Notes: generated by a model from the sequence alone, not told the origin. DNA of 64,000 nucleotides from CAVQND01 sp964653485 (GCA_964653485.1 CAZZFF010000012.1:1-64000), one strand, 5' to 3'; shown: positions 1 through 9,173, counted from the stretch's first letter. Program-made: numbers and translations.

Positions 1-81
1 AACCACCAGTGGCTCTCCTTGTGGAATTAGCCTCACCCACCTTTAACCATACCCGTTCCCGCGCTTTGGCCCGGAACCGGT

Positions 82-110
82 TTGACATCGGTTTCATCTG
101 ATACTAGAAT
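82..110 (+). promoter_or_regulatory. Sigma70-type promoter of the toxin-antitoxin pair
   Basis: A perfect TTGACA lies at 82-87 and TAGAAT (5/6 match to TATAAT) at 105-110, with 17 bp between them. The expected transcription start is near 117, only about 3 bases before the ATG at 120. This suggests a leaderless or nearly leaderless antitoxin mRNA, and it makes the in-frame GTG at 111 an unlikely start. Confidence 0.6.
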
Positions 111-119
111 GTGTCTCAC

Positions 120-629
120 ATGATCACAACGAGGACCAAAGAGAATCCGGCCAGAAAGGCGGCCACGACCGGAATTGCGCCGAAAAAGGCTGTTTCTTTC
201 GCCGGGGTGGTGAGCGCGCAGATTCACGGTCTGAGGTCCAAAAGCGCTGTCGGTGAACTGACCCCGGCCAAGTTGATCGAGGTCATCCGCATCGGTTTGC
301 CGGTGCGGGAACTGGACGCGTTGCAGGCCAGCCTTCGGGTGCCGATGGACAAGCTGGCCCCCAAGCTGGGCATTTCCAAGGCCACGCTGCACCGGCGCAA
401 GGCCAGGGGACGGCTCGGCCTGGAGGAATCCGACCACGTTGTGCGGTATGCCCGAATCATGGGCAAGGCAGTCGAAGTGATGGAGGGCGAGGAACCGGCC
501 AGGCGCTGGTTGACTTCACCCCAGATTGGCCTGGGCGGGGCCGTGCCCCTGGATTACGCGGAAACCGAAGTGGGCGCGCGGGAGGTTGAAGACCTGCTCG
601 GACGCATCGAATACGGGGTCTATTCCTGA
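120..629 (+). CDS. Xre/MbcA/ParS-type antitoxin of a RES toxin pair
   Basis: This is the likely antitoxin of the downstream RES toxin. The central part (LGISKATLHRRKARGRL) is a helix-turn-helix typical of Xre-like antitoxins. The C-terminal region (RYARIMGKAVEVMEGEEPARRWLTSPQ) has the pattern of the MbcA/ParS/Xre toxin-binding domain, ending in the usual block with PLDYAETEVGAREVEDLLGRIEYGVYS character. The length (169 aa) fits the family. An in-frame GTG at 111 is possible, but the promoter places the transcript start after it. The stop overlaps the toxin start by one base (TGATG), so the two are translationally coupled. By family knowledge the protein blocks the toxin active site and autoregulates the operon; here that is inferred. 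Confidence 0.88.
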   Translation: MITTRTKENPARKAATTGIAPKKAVSFAGVVSAQIHGLRSKSAVGELTPAKLIEVIRIGLPVRELDALQASLRVPMDKLAPKLGISKATLHRRKARGRLGLEESDHVVRYARIMGKAVEVMEGEEPARRWLTSPQIGLGGAVPLDYAETEVGAREVEDLLGRIEYGVYS

Positions 630-1084
630 TGCTGGAAGCCTGGCGCATGGTCAAAGAGCGCCACGCTCCCGCGGCCTTCTCCGGTGAAGGAGCCGCCCGG
701 ACCGGGGGCCGCTGGAATTCGCGGGGAGTCGCGGTGGTTTATACGAGCGCGACACGCTCTTTAGCAGCGTTGGAGACGCTGGTTCACCTGAATCCACAGG
801 TGCTTTTCAATTACAGCATCATCCGCATCGAGTTCGACGAGAGGTTGGTCCAACGGCTCCCGGCGGCAGCGTTGCCAGCCAATTGGACCGTGGAGCCTCC
901 GCCGCTCTCCACCCGGCAGGTCGGTGACGGATGGGCCCGCGCCGTGCGCTCCGCCATCCTGGCGGTCCCGAGCGTCATTATCGCGGGCGAAACGAACTAC
1001 ATCCTCAATCCGGCCCATCCCGATTTCAGGAAGATCGCCATCGGGCAACCTGCGTCCTTTGCCTTTGATCCCCGCCTTCTATAA
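629..1084 (+). CDS. RES-domain toxin (predicted NAD+-degrading)
   Basis: A compact 151-aa RES-family protein. The name-giving conserved residues are visible: Arg28 in GGRWN, Glu49 in SLAALETLVH, and Ser115 in AVPSVIIAGETNYILNPAHPDF (residues 112-133). Tyr38 (VVYTS) also fits the active-site set. Characterised relatives (MbcT, ParT, RES-Xre toxins) destroy or modify NAD+ or use it as substrate, so toxicity through NAD+ depletion is inferred. It starts one base inside the antitoxin stop and clearly belongs to the same operon. It is full length for the family with no visible lesion. Confidence 0.9.
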   Translation: MLEAWRMVKERHAPAAFSGEGAARTGGRWNSRGVAVVYTSATRSLAALETLVHLNPQVLFNYSIIRIEFDERLVQRLPAAALPANWTVEPPPLSTRQVGDGWARAVRSAILAVPSVIIAGETNYILNPAHPDFRKIAIGQPASFAFDPRLL

Positions 1085-1094
1085 CTACGCCGGA

Positions 1095-1565
1095 TCAGTT
1101 GTCTCGACGCGGCCTGTGTTGCACGGCCGGCTTCTGCAAAAGGACCTGGCCGGCATCGAGCAGAGGAACGCCATCAGGGGCGTTGGTGGCGGTGAGGCTG
1201 GAGATAGGAAAGTTGGTTTGCAGACGCAGGTAACCGGCGCGGTCAAAATTCAAGTGGACTGAACTCCACCCGCCCCACCGGACCAACGTCAGGACGCGTT
1301 CACTCTCCATGACGAATTGTCCGTTCGGGTCGGTCGAGATCGGGAGTTTGCGGACGAGCAACTCGCCACCGTGCGGGGCCCAACCGGCGCGAAGCGGCGG
1401 CTCCGGCCGGCCGCGTGTGACCTTCACGCCGGCCAAGGGTTGGCGGGTGTCTGCCGCGAGCACACGTCCTGTAACGCGCGGGGACACGTAAGGCCCCCAC
1501 GCCAGTTCTTTGCAGCCGGCGAGGATAAACGCGCACAAAAACACGCCAATCAACCGAATCATCAC
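1095..1565 (-). CDS. Lipoprotein with carboxypeptidase-regulatory-like domain
   Basis: A 156-aa predicted lipoprotein. The N-terminus is a short hydrophobic signal ending in the lipobox LAGC (residues 15-18), so the mature protein would be lipid-anchored at Cys18. The segment from about residue 30 (VTGRVLAADTRQPLAGVKV, then ISTDPNGQF) is the signature of a carboxypeptidase-regulatory-like or transthyretin-like beta-sandwich. This domain is common in exported proteins with structural or binding roles. Its function is unknown. It is convergent with the RES toxin, with only about 10 bp between stops, and divergent from the histidine kinase. Confidence 0.75.
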   Translation of the reverse strand: MMIRLIGVFLCAFILAGCKELAWGPYVSPRVTGRVLAADTRQPLAGVKVTRGRPEPPLRAGWAPHGGELLVRKLPISTDPNGQFVMESERVLTLVRWGGWSSVHLNFDRAGYLRLQTNFPISSLTATNAPDGVPLLDAGQVLLQKPAVQHRPRRDN

Positions 1566-1677
1566 CCGAGAATAACTCGCCCGGCTCGGCGCTGTCGAGA
1601 CCTCCTCCCGGCAAAACGCCGACGCCGGCTCTCGTTGAACTTTCTTGACAATTCCACCGAAATAGCATAACTTAAAC

Positions 1678-1683
1678 TATAAT
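1678..1683 (+). promoter_or_regulatory. Candidate -10 box before the histidine kinase
   Basis: A perfect TATAAT sits at 1678-1683 in an AT-rich stretch. A perfect TTGACA at 1645-1650 is 27 bp away, too far for a standard pairing, and no good -35 is seen at 17 bp. If the -10 is used, transcription would start near 1690, which favours a kinase start codon at 1729 or later. Confidence 0.3.
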
Positions 1684-1728
1684 TCCTTGTGGCCATGCCT
1701 CCGCAACCCGCCAGCGCGTTGGAGCGGG

Positions 1729-3111
1729 ATGACGACACTGGCCGCTTTCCTGAGCTCGAACGCTCAGACCGGGCTCGGGGGGGGTGCCGCCGTGAGGCCG
1801 GCGGACCCGGCGCGGATGGTGAGTCCAGGACGGTGGGTTATGGAAAGGGAAGGCGGACAGTCCGAGACTTCCAGGATGCCCAACCCGGCGGGCGCGGGAA
1901 CCAAGTTGCAAAGCGGAACGGGAACGGGTGGGTCGGGCGAAGCTGGTGAGAAAGGCCAGGCGCTCGGCGATGTCGCCCAATGGTTGGCGCCAACACTGGC
2001 AAACTTGGCGGACGGGTTCGTGATCTTCGACCGCGAATGGCGTTTTGTCTTCGTGAACGCGCCGGCGGCGCGGATGTTGCGCAAGACTCCCGAAGAATTG
2101 CTCGGCCGCGTGGTTTGGGAAATGTTCCCCGAACTGGTAGAGTCCCCGGCGTATCAGAACTTTCACAAGGCGATGGCCGACAACCTGGCCGTGCAATTCG
2201 AGCAGTATAGTCCCGGCTGGGGCTGGTATGAGAATCGTTGCCACCCGACGGCCGATCGTCTGGCGGTGTACTTCAGCGATATCACGGAACGGAAGCGCGC
2301 GGAACAGGCCTTGCAAACCCAACTCGATGAACGCGCGCGCGCGCAGGATGCCGTCTGCCAGAGCAGGGCGCAGGCGATACTCGCCAATTCCGAGTTGGAG
2401 GCGAAAGTGGAGCAGCAGACGGCGAGGTTGGCGGAGTTGCGGGCTGAACTGAAGGAGATATCCTACAGCATTATCCACGACTTGCGGGCGCCCTTGCGGG
2501 CGATAAGCGGCTTCTCGGAGCTCGTGCTCGCCGAGAGCAGGGACCGTCTGAGTGAACGAAGCAACGATTTCCTCCGGCGCATCGCGGAGGCCTGCCAGCG
2601 GATGGACCACCTGCTGAGGGATGCGCTGGCGTTCAACATGGTGTTGCAGCACGAACTGCCGCTTGGGCCTGTGGACGCCGGAGCGTTGCTGCGGGGCATG
2701 GTGGCCGGTTACCCGCAGTTCCAGGCGCCTGGGGCTGAGATTCGGATCGAGGGGAGCTTCCCCCGCGTGCTGGCCAACGAGGGAGGCCTGACTCAGTGCT
2801 TCTCCCACCTCCTCGATAACGCTCTGAAGTTCGTCAAGACGGGGACGGTCCCTCGAGTGACAATCTGGGCCGAACACGTCGAATGTGGAAAGGTGAGGGT
2901 GTGGTTCGAGGACAACGGCATCGGCGTGCCGGAGGAGTGCCAGGATAGCATCTTTCTCATGTTCCGGCAGGAGGTCGTTGGATGTGGAGGGACGGGCATC
3001 GGCCTGGCGTTAGTGCGGCACTTGACCCAACGGATGGGCGGCCGCGTTGGCGTGGAGTCCGCCCCGGACCAGGGGAGCCGCTTTTGGGTGGAGCTCCGGA
3101 CCGCAGACTGA
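1729..3111 (+). CDS. Soluble PAS-domain sensor histidine kinase
   Basis: A cytoplasmic two-component kinase. A PAS domain runs from about residue 85 to 190 (LANLADGFVIFDREWRFVFV, ending with YFSDITERKR), followed by a coiled coil. The HisKA box has the phospho-accepting His250 in SYSIIHDLRAPLRAI. The HATPase_c domain shows the N box (LLDNALKF, Asn364), the G1 box DNGIGV (395-400) and the G2 box GGTGIGLAL. No transmembrane segment or receiver domain is present. Start choice is uncertain: ATG 1729 has GGAG just upstream, while ATG 1816 and ATG 1840 also keep all domains. The first ~80 residues look unstructured. No response regulator gene is adjacent, so partner and signal are unknown. Confidence 0.85.
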   Translation: MTTLAAFLSSNAQTGLGGGAAVRPADPARMVSPGRWVMEREGGQSETSRMPNPAGAGTKLQSGTGTGGSGEAGEKGQALGDVAQWLAPTLANLADGFVIFDREWRFVFVNAPAARMLRKTPEELLGRVVWEMFPELVESPAYQNFHKAMADNLAVQFEQYSPGWGWYENRCHPTADRLAVYFSDITERKRAEQALQTQLDERARAQDAVCQSRAQAILANSELEAKVEQQTARLAELRAELKEISYSIIHDLRAPLRAISGFSELVLAESRDRLSERSNDFLRRIAEACQRMDHLLRDALAFNMVLQHELPLGPVDAGALLRGMVAGYPQFQAPGAEIRIEGSFPRVLANEGGLTQCFSHLLDNALKFVKTGTVPRVTIWAEHVECGKVRVWFEDNGIGVPEECQDSIFLMFRQEVVGCGGTGIGLALVRHLTQRMGGRVGVESAPDQGSRFWVELRTAD

Positions 3112-3243
3112 CCAAGGGGTCGCGACCGCCAAGGCGGCGGAAAGAAATGGAATGTGTATGGCGGAGCAGGCGGCCACGGCGGGCCAGGATCTGAACGGAG
3201 TATTCCCGCCTCTTTGGTTGGCTGTGTCCGGTTGTTCCACCGC

Positions 3244-5847
3244 CTAAGGCAGCGCGGGGGACGCGAGGCGGAAGAAGCGGGAGGGCCCTTCCAGGACGGA
3301 GTTGGTGAGGGTCACAGTGTAGCTCATCGGCAGGTCCGGGAAGTCCAGCAGTTTATTCCAACCCGAGGTGAACGGCGGCGCGCTCCAGAGAACGCTGTAA
3401 GATTGATTGGCAAGGGCCTCAAACTGGAGCAAGACGGTGTTTCGGCCGGTGTAAATGCGGCTGAACAAAGGGGCGCTCGAGGGGTCGAAGGTGGCTTCCA
3501 CCAGCGCGCTCCATTGCGCGCCTTTGAGCACGCGGGCGCGGACCGTCGTCGGGCCGGTGAGGGTCACGGGACCCATATAGGCTTGGGCGACCGGGGCGGG
3601 AGTGCTCAGGCCGTAGAGGCGCGGGTCCGAACCGTCGAGCGTGAAGTAGATGGTACCCGTCGAATTGGTCTGGGTGAGAACCACGTCCCATCGGGCCGGA
3701 CTGGTCCCGCCGAATTGATGGAAGACCGGCGGCCCGATATTCGGGTAGAGACCTTCGCCAACGAATTGGCCGAGCACGACAGCGGTGCGTTGCTGGAGAT
3801 ACGTCGTGAGGATGTAATTGAGCTCGCGGAGCCAGGCCGCCTGGCTCTGGATGCCGAGGTTGCCATCGCCCCAACGAGCCGACTCGGCCACGATGGCGCT
3901 TTCGACCCTGTTGGCAAGCTGGAGGAAGCGATTGGTGAGCACCTGGGGCGTGAGCAGACCGCCGTTGAAAAAGAACTTCTGTATCCGGTCGGCGAAGTCG
4001 AGTTTGTATTCGGAAAACGTCTTTAGAAAATGATGCGGCACCCCTACCCCGGCGTCGTCCCCGTCGCGCGGGACCACCATGTTGAGCGATGACTCGGCAT
4101 CGTCCACGATGCCCTCGATGTCCCAGGGGTAGCACTTGAAACCGGTGCTGGCGCTGGTGCGGTTGCGGCCCAGCCAGAAGTTCTTTTCAGGCCAGTCCCA
4201 ATTCCCGCCCCAATAATTGAGAAGCATGTAATCGATGTAATCCAGCTTGTCGAAGAACACTGGGAACCGCGCGTTGGGGGTGCCGTCGGGGTTGTTACCC
4301 TGAAGTGCTCGGTAGCTGGCGGCGGTCGTGGGTTGCTGGACTTGGCTGAGGAAGGTGTTCCAGGCCACCAAATCGCCGTGTCTGACCTCGCCGGCCTTGA
4401 TGGCATCCCAGTCATTGGCTTGGCCACCCAGATAGGAAGCGGAAAAGTCCGCGTTGGGGCGTTCCGTGAGGTTGTAAAGGCCCCAATACAAGCCGTCAAT
4501 GTAGAGGTGAACGAACAATCCCCGGGCCGAGGGATGCCCCATGGCCAATAAGAGGCGGCGTCCAAACTCGTCGCGAACGTAAGTGGCCTTGCCACTGCTG
4601 CCGCTCAACCAGAACCAACTGTCGTTGAAACCCGCCCGCAGGATGAGGCTGTGAAACTCCTGCACGGCGTCAGGCTCCTGGAAGAGGTCGTACCTGAGGC
4701 TCCCCCCATACTCGCGCTTGAAGAGGAGGCGGAAGGACTTCTTAGGCTCCATGCGGCCCACCCCGCCCTGAATGCGCAGCCCGCAATCCGCCTGGAATGT
4801 GGTTACCCCGTTGGTATCGAGCCACTCGATGGAGGCCGGCCGCTCCCACTCCACGCCGTGCTCGGAGGCGTTGGCATAGATGCCCTGGACGGGATCAAAC
4901 AAATCAGACATGCCGGCTGTGAGGAACACCGAGGGCAACGACCCCAACACGGCCGGCATCTGCGGCCCGTTCGGGCCGGTGATCGCCGGGTTCATCGCAT
5001 AGCTGGCCGGACCGCCGCCGCCCCAGCTTGCAGGGAACCCGGCGTTGAGGGCGGTTTGCAGATTCTGTGTGATTACGTTGCCCAGGCCAATGTAGGTCTG
5101 GGTCGCAACGGCCGCGGCCTTATAGCCGGGCTTGGTCGCGATGGCGCGGAGGACCGTGTTGCGCGCGATGGGGACCGGGCCGGCATAGAGAATCCCGGTG
5201 GCGCTCGTCGGCGCCGTCCCGTTTGTAGTAAAACGGATTTCAGCCCCGGCGGTCGCCGTGGAGATGGCCACCGTGAGAGGCATGTCAACAAAACCGCGGG
5301 GCACGCTCATCTGAATATCCCCCACCAGACCAAGGTAAGCCGTGGAGTTGGTCGCCCCGGGCGTGGGTTGCGTGAGGTACGCGCCGACCCAGTTCGTGGT
5401 TTCGGTGTCGAAGGCAATTCCGTAAGAAACGCCATACGCCTGCTCCGGATAGCCCGGCGAGTACTGGTGGGCGATCGTCTGTCCGTCAGCCTCGACCAGG
5501 CCCAGGTACTCCCCGGCGCTGCTGAGCTTGAAATTGGTGTGCAGCGGCGCGCCGGCAACGGACCGGTCTTTGCCGGAAGCAAAGACGACGAGGAACTGGC
5601 CGGACGCGAGATTCGTAGCGGGGAAGGTCCATTTCGCGAGCTTCGCCGCGTTGTCGGTCAGGTGCCATCCGCCCAGAGCGAGCGGGGCGGGGGTGTCGTT
5701 CCATATCTCGACCCAATCCGGAGTATCGCCGTCCTCGTCCTTCAACGCCGCGCCGCTGGCCATGAACTCACTGATCCAGACCTGGGCCAAGGCAGGTTGC
5801 ACGCTTACGCTCAGGGCCAGCAACGGTAAGAGCATTCTGAGCTTCAT
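3244..5847 (-). CDS. Exported CotH-kinase protein with lamin-tail and chitobiase-like domains
   Basis: An 867-aa secreted protein. A signal peptide (residues 1-21, cleavage after ALA) is followed by a lamin-tail domain (about 22-160: ISEFMASGAALKDEDGDTPDWVE). Next comes a chitobiase/hexosaminidase C-terminal-like Ig fold (about 180-255: GAEIRFTTNGTAPT). A CotH-like region spans about 310-640 (LRIQGGVGRMEPKKSFRLLF, then LYNLTERPNADF, then YPWDIEGIVDDAES). A second chitobiase-like unit (TIYFTLDGSDPRLYG) and a C-terminal beta segment ending in RFFRL follow. CotH is a protein kinase in Bacillus spore coats; whether this version phosphorylates anything is unknown. The architecture is common in Verrucomicrobiota and Planctomycetota exported proteins. 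Confidence 0.85.
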   Translation of the reverse strand: MKLRMLLPLLALSVSVQPALAQVWISEFMASGAALKDEDGDTPDWVEIWNDTPAPLALGGWHLTDNAAKLAKWTFPATNLASGQFLVVFASGKDRSVAGAPLHTNFKLSSAGEYLGLVEADGQTIAHQYSPGYPEQAYGVSYGIAFDTETTNWVGAYLTQPTPGATNSTAYLGLVGDIQMSVPRGFVDMPLTVAISTATAGAEIRFTTNGTAPTSATGILYAGPVPIARNTVLRAIATKPGYKAAAVATQTYIGLGNVITQNLQTALNAGFPASWGGGGPASYAMNPAITGPNGPQMPAVLGSLPSVFLTAGMSDLFDPVQGIYANASEHGVEWERPASIEWLDTNGVTTFQADCGLRIQGGVGRMEPKKSFRLLFKREYGGSLRYDLFQEPDAVQEFHSLILRAGFNDSWFWLSGSSGKATYVRDEFGRRLLLAMGHPSARGLFVHLYIDGLYWGLYNLTERPNADFSASYLGGQANDWDAIKAGEVRHGDLVAWNTFLSQVQQPTTAASYRALQGNNPDGTPNARFPVFFDKLDYIDYMLLNYWGGNWDWPEKNFWLGRNRTSASTGFKCYPWDIEGIVDDAESSLNMVVPRDGDDAGVGVPHHFLKTFSEYKLDFADRIQKFFFNGGLLTPQVLTNRFLQLANRVESAIVAESARWGDGNLGIQSQAAWLRELNYILTTYLQQRTAVVLGQFVGEGLYPNIGPPVFHQFGGTSPARWDVVLTQTNSTGTIYFTLDGSDPRLYGLSTPAPVAQAYMGPVTLTGPTTVRARVLKGAQWSALVEATFDPSSAPLFSRIYTGRNTVLLQFEALANQSYSVLWSAPPFTSGWNKLLDFPDLPMSYTVTLTNSVLEGPSRFFRLASPALP

Positions 5848-6020
5848 AATCCCTCGATCTTTGCATGGCCAACAGTCTCCCCCAGGCGAAGCCGCAAGCG
5901 AAATGACCTGCGCTCCTGTTCAGTTGGCTTTGCGGGAAGTCAGTCTATCACGACTGGCCTCGTCCAGGAAGTGTGCGTTTGGATGCACATCCCTCCCCAT
6001 TCAACGGCACGGATTGCTGC

Positions 6021-7412
6021 TCAGAGGTGGATGGCGCGGCCGGCGACGGCGAGGGCCGCTTCGCGGAGGGCTTCGCCCAGGGTGGGATGGACCTGGCAGG
6101 TGCGGGCCAGGTCTTCGCTGCTGGCTCCGAAGGAAATGGCCATCGCGGCCTCGTTGATCAGGTCCCCCGCATGGGGACCGAGGATGTGGACGCCCAGGAT
6201 GCGGTCGGTGGCGGCGTCGGCCAGGAGTTTGATGAAGCCGTGGGTCTGGCCCAGAGTGCGCGCGCGCCCGCTGGCGCGGAATGGAAAGACGCCTCTGCGA
6301 TATTGGACGCCCATCTCCTTCAACTGTTCCTCGGTCTTGCCCACGCCGGCGATTTCCGGCTCCGTATAGACCACGGCCGCAATCGCGTCGTAGTTCATAT
6401 TGCCGTAACCGGCGACGAGACGTTCGACGCACGCAACACCCTCCTCCTCCGCCTTGTGGGCCAGCATCGGCCCGGCAATGGCGTCGCCGATGGCATAAAT
6501 GCCCGCGGCGGTGGTGGCAAAGTGCTCGTTGACGGGGATAAATCCCTTGGCGTGCAACTCGATACCCACGGTCTCGAGTCCGAGGTGCGAGGTGTTCGGC
6601 ACTCGCCCTACCGCCACGAGCACCCGGTCGCATCGAATTGGTTCCCGCCCTTGGATTTCGACCACGCATTGGCCGTCCTGAACGCGCGCCGCATTGACCT
6701 TGCATCCGAGATGGAACTCCAAGCCCTGCTGCTCGAAGAGCTTCCGGGCCTCGGCGGCGATTTCCGCGTCCAGCCCGAAGAGGATGCGTTCGAGGAACTC
6801 GACCACCGTGACCTTGGCCCCGAGCCGCCGCCAGACCGAACCCAACTCGAGGCCAATATAGCCCGCGCCAATCACGACGAGGTGTTTGGGCGTTTCGCGA
6901 TAAGAAAGCGCCTCAGTGCTGGTCCCAATCCGTTCCCCGTCCAGCTCCACGCCCGGCAGGGTGGCCGGCTTGCTGCCGCTGGCGATCAGGATGGATTTCG
7001 CCTTGAGTTCCATCGTGCCGCCGGACCCCGCCACCGAGACGCGTCCGATGCCTTCGATCCTCCCGCGTCCTTGATAGCGGGTGACCTTGTTCTTCTTGAA
7101 GAGGGAGTCCACACCGCGGGTCAAGCCGGCGACGATCTCTTCCTTGCGGCGGAGCATCGCGGGCAGGTCCAGGGTCACCTCCGCCGCGCGAATCCCGTGC
7201 CCGGCAAGCTGCTCGCGGGCCGCCCGGAAGCGTTCGCTGGATTCGAGCAGGGCCTTGCTCGGGATGCAGCCGACGCGCAGGCATGTGCCGCCCAATGCCG
7301 CTTCCTGCTCGACGCACCCGACGTTGAGGCCCAGTTGGGCGGCGCGAATGGCGGCCACATACCCCCCCGGCCCCGCCCCTATGATAATCAGGTCATGTTC
7401 TTGTTCTGCCAT
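6021..7412 (-). CDS. lpd: Dihydrolipoyl dehydrogenase (E3)
   Basis: This FAD flavoprotein reoxidises dihydrolipoamide in 2-oxoacid dehydrogenase complexes or the glycine cleavage system using NAD+. The FAD-binding motif IIIGAGPGG is at residues 9-17. The redox disulfide is Cys44/Cys49 in GGTCLRVGCIPSKALL. The NAD-binding motif VIGAGYIGLELGSVW is present, and the active-site His-Glu pair is in HPTLGE near the C-terminus. The ATG at 7412 (MAEQEHDLIII) gives 463 aa, normal for the family; an upstream in-frame ATG at 7454 would add an untypical extension. No E1/E2 genes are adjacent, so the parent complex cannot be named from context. Confidence 0.95.
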   Translation of the reverse strand: MAEQEHDLIIIGAGPGGYVAAIRAAQLGLNVGCVEQEAALGGTCLRVGCIPSKALLESSERFRAAREQLAGHGIRAAEVTLDLPAMLRRKEEIVAGLTRGVDSLFKKNKVTRYQGRGRIEGIGRVSVAGSGGTMELKAKSILIASGSKPATLPGVELDGERIGTSTEALSYRETPKHLVVIGAGYIGLELGSVWRRLGAKVTVVEFLERILFGLDAEIAAEARKLFEQQGLEFHLGCKVNAARVQDGQCVVEIQGREPIRCDRVLVAVGRVPNTSHLGLETVGIELHAKGFIPVNEHFATTAAGIYAIGDAIAGPMLAHKAEEEGVACVERLVAGYGNMNYDAIAAVVYTEPEIAGVGKTEEQLKEMGVQYRRGVFPFRASGRARTLGQTHGFIKLLADAATDRILGVHILGPHAGDLINEAAMAISFGASSEDLARTCQVHPTLGEALREAALAVAGRAIHL

Positions 7413-7479
7413 ACGGTTCCGTATCAGCGGCCAATCCCGCCGGCAATATCTCATCGAGCGGCGGCGGAATCATAACGCC

Positions 7480-8208
7480 TCAGTGCGACTTTTTCTGCTG
7501 GAGGAGCCACTGGTAGAGCTCCGGGTTATTGTAGGTTTCGGTCCAGGAATCGTGGCCCGCCTCGGGGTAGATCGTGAACTTGGGATTGCCGCCGGCGGAT
7601 TTTATGGCCTCGACCATTTCCTTCGAGCGTTGGATGGGCACGGTGGAGTCTTTGGCCCCATGGAAGACCCAAGTGGGGATGGCGGCAAGTTTCGGGGCGT
7701 CGGCGGGGTTGCCGCCGCCGCAGATGGGGACGATGGCGGCGAACCGTTCGGGGTGGGCTGCGGCCAGGGCCCATGTCCCATAGCCGCCCATGCTCAGCCC
7801 GGTGAGATACACGCGGTCGGGGTCGACGCGGTAGTGTTTCATGATGTCGTCCAGGAGCGCGTTAAGGGTCTCGACGTTCCAGCCCATGCGCGGACTCTGG
7901 GGTGAGACGAGGATGAACGGGAAGTCGGGCTTGGACTCGACAATCTTCGGCGGGCCGTGGGTTTTGACCTTCGCCAGGTCGGAACCGGATTCGCCGGAGC
8001 CGTGCAAAAAGAGCATGAGTGGCCAACGTTCGCTCGACCCTTCGTATTTCCCAGGCAGAAAAAGGAGGTAATCGAGTTTCACAGTCGCGGCGACTTTGGC
8101 TTCGAAGTGCTTTGCCTCCTGGGGCGAGGAGGCGGCTTGGCGGGCGGAGGCCGAAAAGGCCACTCCTGAAAGGCAAACGACAATTCCGAGGAGCAAGGAT
8201 GTTCTCAT
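7480..8208 (-). CDS. Secreted alpha/beta-hydrolase esterase (PHB depolymerase/dienelactone hydrolase-like)
   Basis: A 242-aa exported hydrolase. After a signal peptide (MRTSLLLGIVVCLSGVAFSASA) comes an alpha/beta-hydrolase fold. The oxyanion-region motif LFLHGSGESG, the nucleophile elbow GLSMGGYGTWALA, the acid in WVFHGAKDSTVP and the catalytic His in YPEAGHDSW form a complete triad. Similar single-domain secreted esterases are called phospholipase/carboxylesterase or feruloyl-esterase-like; the substrate cannot be told from sequence. The ATG at 8208 gives a clean signal peptide; ATG 8220 is the alternative. It lies between lpd and the divergently transcribed gene at 8444, with no operon evidence. 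Confidence 0.85.
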   Translation of the reverse strand: MRTSLLLGIVVCLSGVAFSASARQAASSPQEAKHFEAKVAATVKLDYLLFLPGKYEGSSERWPLMLFLHGSGESGSDLAKVKTHGPPKIVESKPDFPFILVSPQSPRMGWNVETLNALLDDIMKHYRVDPDRVYLTGLSMGGYGTWALAAAHPERFAAIVPICGGGNPADAPKLAAIPTWVFHGAKDSTVPIQRSKEMVEAIKSAGGNPKFTIYPEAGHDSWTETYNNPELYQWLLQQKKSH

Positions 8209-8443
8209 GACCAAAGACATTTGCAGGTTGGCCGAGCGCAGTCAAGGCCGTGCGAGCAGCCCGAGTGCAGCAATTCATTATGAAACCCAAGCAGCAGCGC
8301 GCCGGGCATTAATGAACAACTGGAGGGTCATAATGCGAATTGCTGACCCGGTGTAACCAGGCGCTTCTCCCGGGCGTCTATACTGTCGTTGGGATTCCGT
8401 GTACTAAATTCAACCAATCCGACAAAGCGGACTCAAAGCACTT

Positions 8444-9151
8444 ATGAAAAGAAATATTCTCATCGGCACGCTGATTCTGGCAGCCGGGACCCTCCTGGCG
8501 GCAGACCCCAAGGACGAGGTGACGGCCGCCGCCAAGGCCCTGGCGGACAAGGACAATTATGGCTGGAAGCAAACCATCGAGAATGCCGGTGGCGGCGGGT
8601 TCGGCGGAGGCACTTCCGAAGGCAAGGCCGAGAAGGGCGGTTTCACCTGGGTCTCAATGGAAGGCCGCAACAACACCACCATCGAGGCGGTCAGAAAAGG
8701 TGAAAAGACCGCCGTCAAGACACAGGACGGCTGGCAGTCGGTGGCGGAGCTCACCGCCGATCAAGGCGGGGGCAGGGGCAGGTTCATGGCAATGCGGTTC
8801 CGGAACTTCAAGGCCCCGGCCGAGCAGGTCCAGGACGTCGTCGCCAAGGCCAAGGAACTCAAGAAAGACGGCGATGCCTTCTCCGGCGACCTGACGGAAG
8901 ACGGCGCAAAAGCGCAGCTCATGTTTGGCGGCCGCGGGGGTGGCAACGGCCCGGAGATTAGCGGCGCCAAGGCCTCGGTAAAGGTCTGGCTCAAGGATGG
9001 CCTGCTCGCAAAATACGAACTCAAGGTCAAGGGCACCGTCAGCTTCAACGGCACCGACCGCGACGTCGACCGCACCACCACTGTTGAAATCAAGGACATC
9101 GGTTCCACGAAGCTCCAAGTCCCTGACGACGCCAAGAAGAAGTTGGAATAG
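8444..9151 (+). CDS. Exported protein of unknown function
   Basis: A 235-aa protein with a clear signal peptide (MKRNILIGTLILAAGTLLAA) and no family I can name with confidence. The mature part is Gly/Lys-rich with a low-complexity GGGGFGGG stretch near residues 52-59 and another GGRGGG near 163-168. The alternating strand pattern in the second half (KASVKVWLKDGLLAKYELKV, then TTTVEIKDIGSTKLQVPDDA) recalls LolA/LppX-like lipid carriers or other periplasmic beta half-barrels; this is a resemblance only. It is convergent with the respiratory operon, with 8 bp between stops. It has its own upstream intergenic region of more than 200 bp. Confidence 0.7.
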   Translation: MKRNILIGTLILAAGTLLAADPKDEVTAAAKALADKDNYGWKQTIENAGGGGFGGGTSEGKAEKGGFTWVSMEGRNNTTIEAVRKGEKTAVKTQDGWQSVAELTADQGGGRGRFMAMRFRNFKAPAEQVQDVVAKAKELKKDGDAFSGDLTEDGAKAQLMFGGRGGGNGPEISGAKASVKVWLKDGLLAKYELKVKGTVSFNGTDRDVDRTTTVEIKDIGSTKLQVPDDAKKKLE

Positions 9152-9173
9152 GCGGTTGTTCATGGCACCGCCT
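9150..9173. terminator. Hairpin shared by two convergent gene ends
   Basis: A perfect 7-bp stem, AGGCGGT at 9150-9156 and ACCGCCT at 9167-9173, has a 10-nt loop. It spans the stop of the 8444 gene and the stop of the cytochrome gene ending at 9160. No T tract follows on either strand, so it may be a bidirectional transcription barrier rather than a classical intrinsic terminator. Confidence 0.35.

Noticed and set aside
4651..5829. A 392-codon plus-strand frame
   Set aside because: Mirror frame of the CotH protein, whose own strand carries a signal peptide and recognisable domains.
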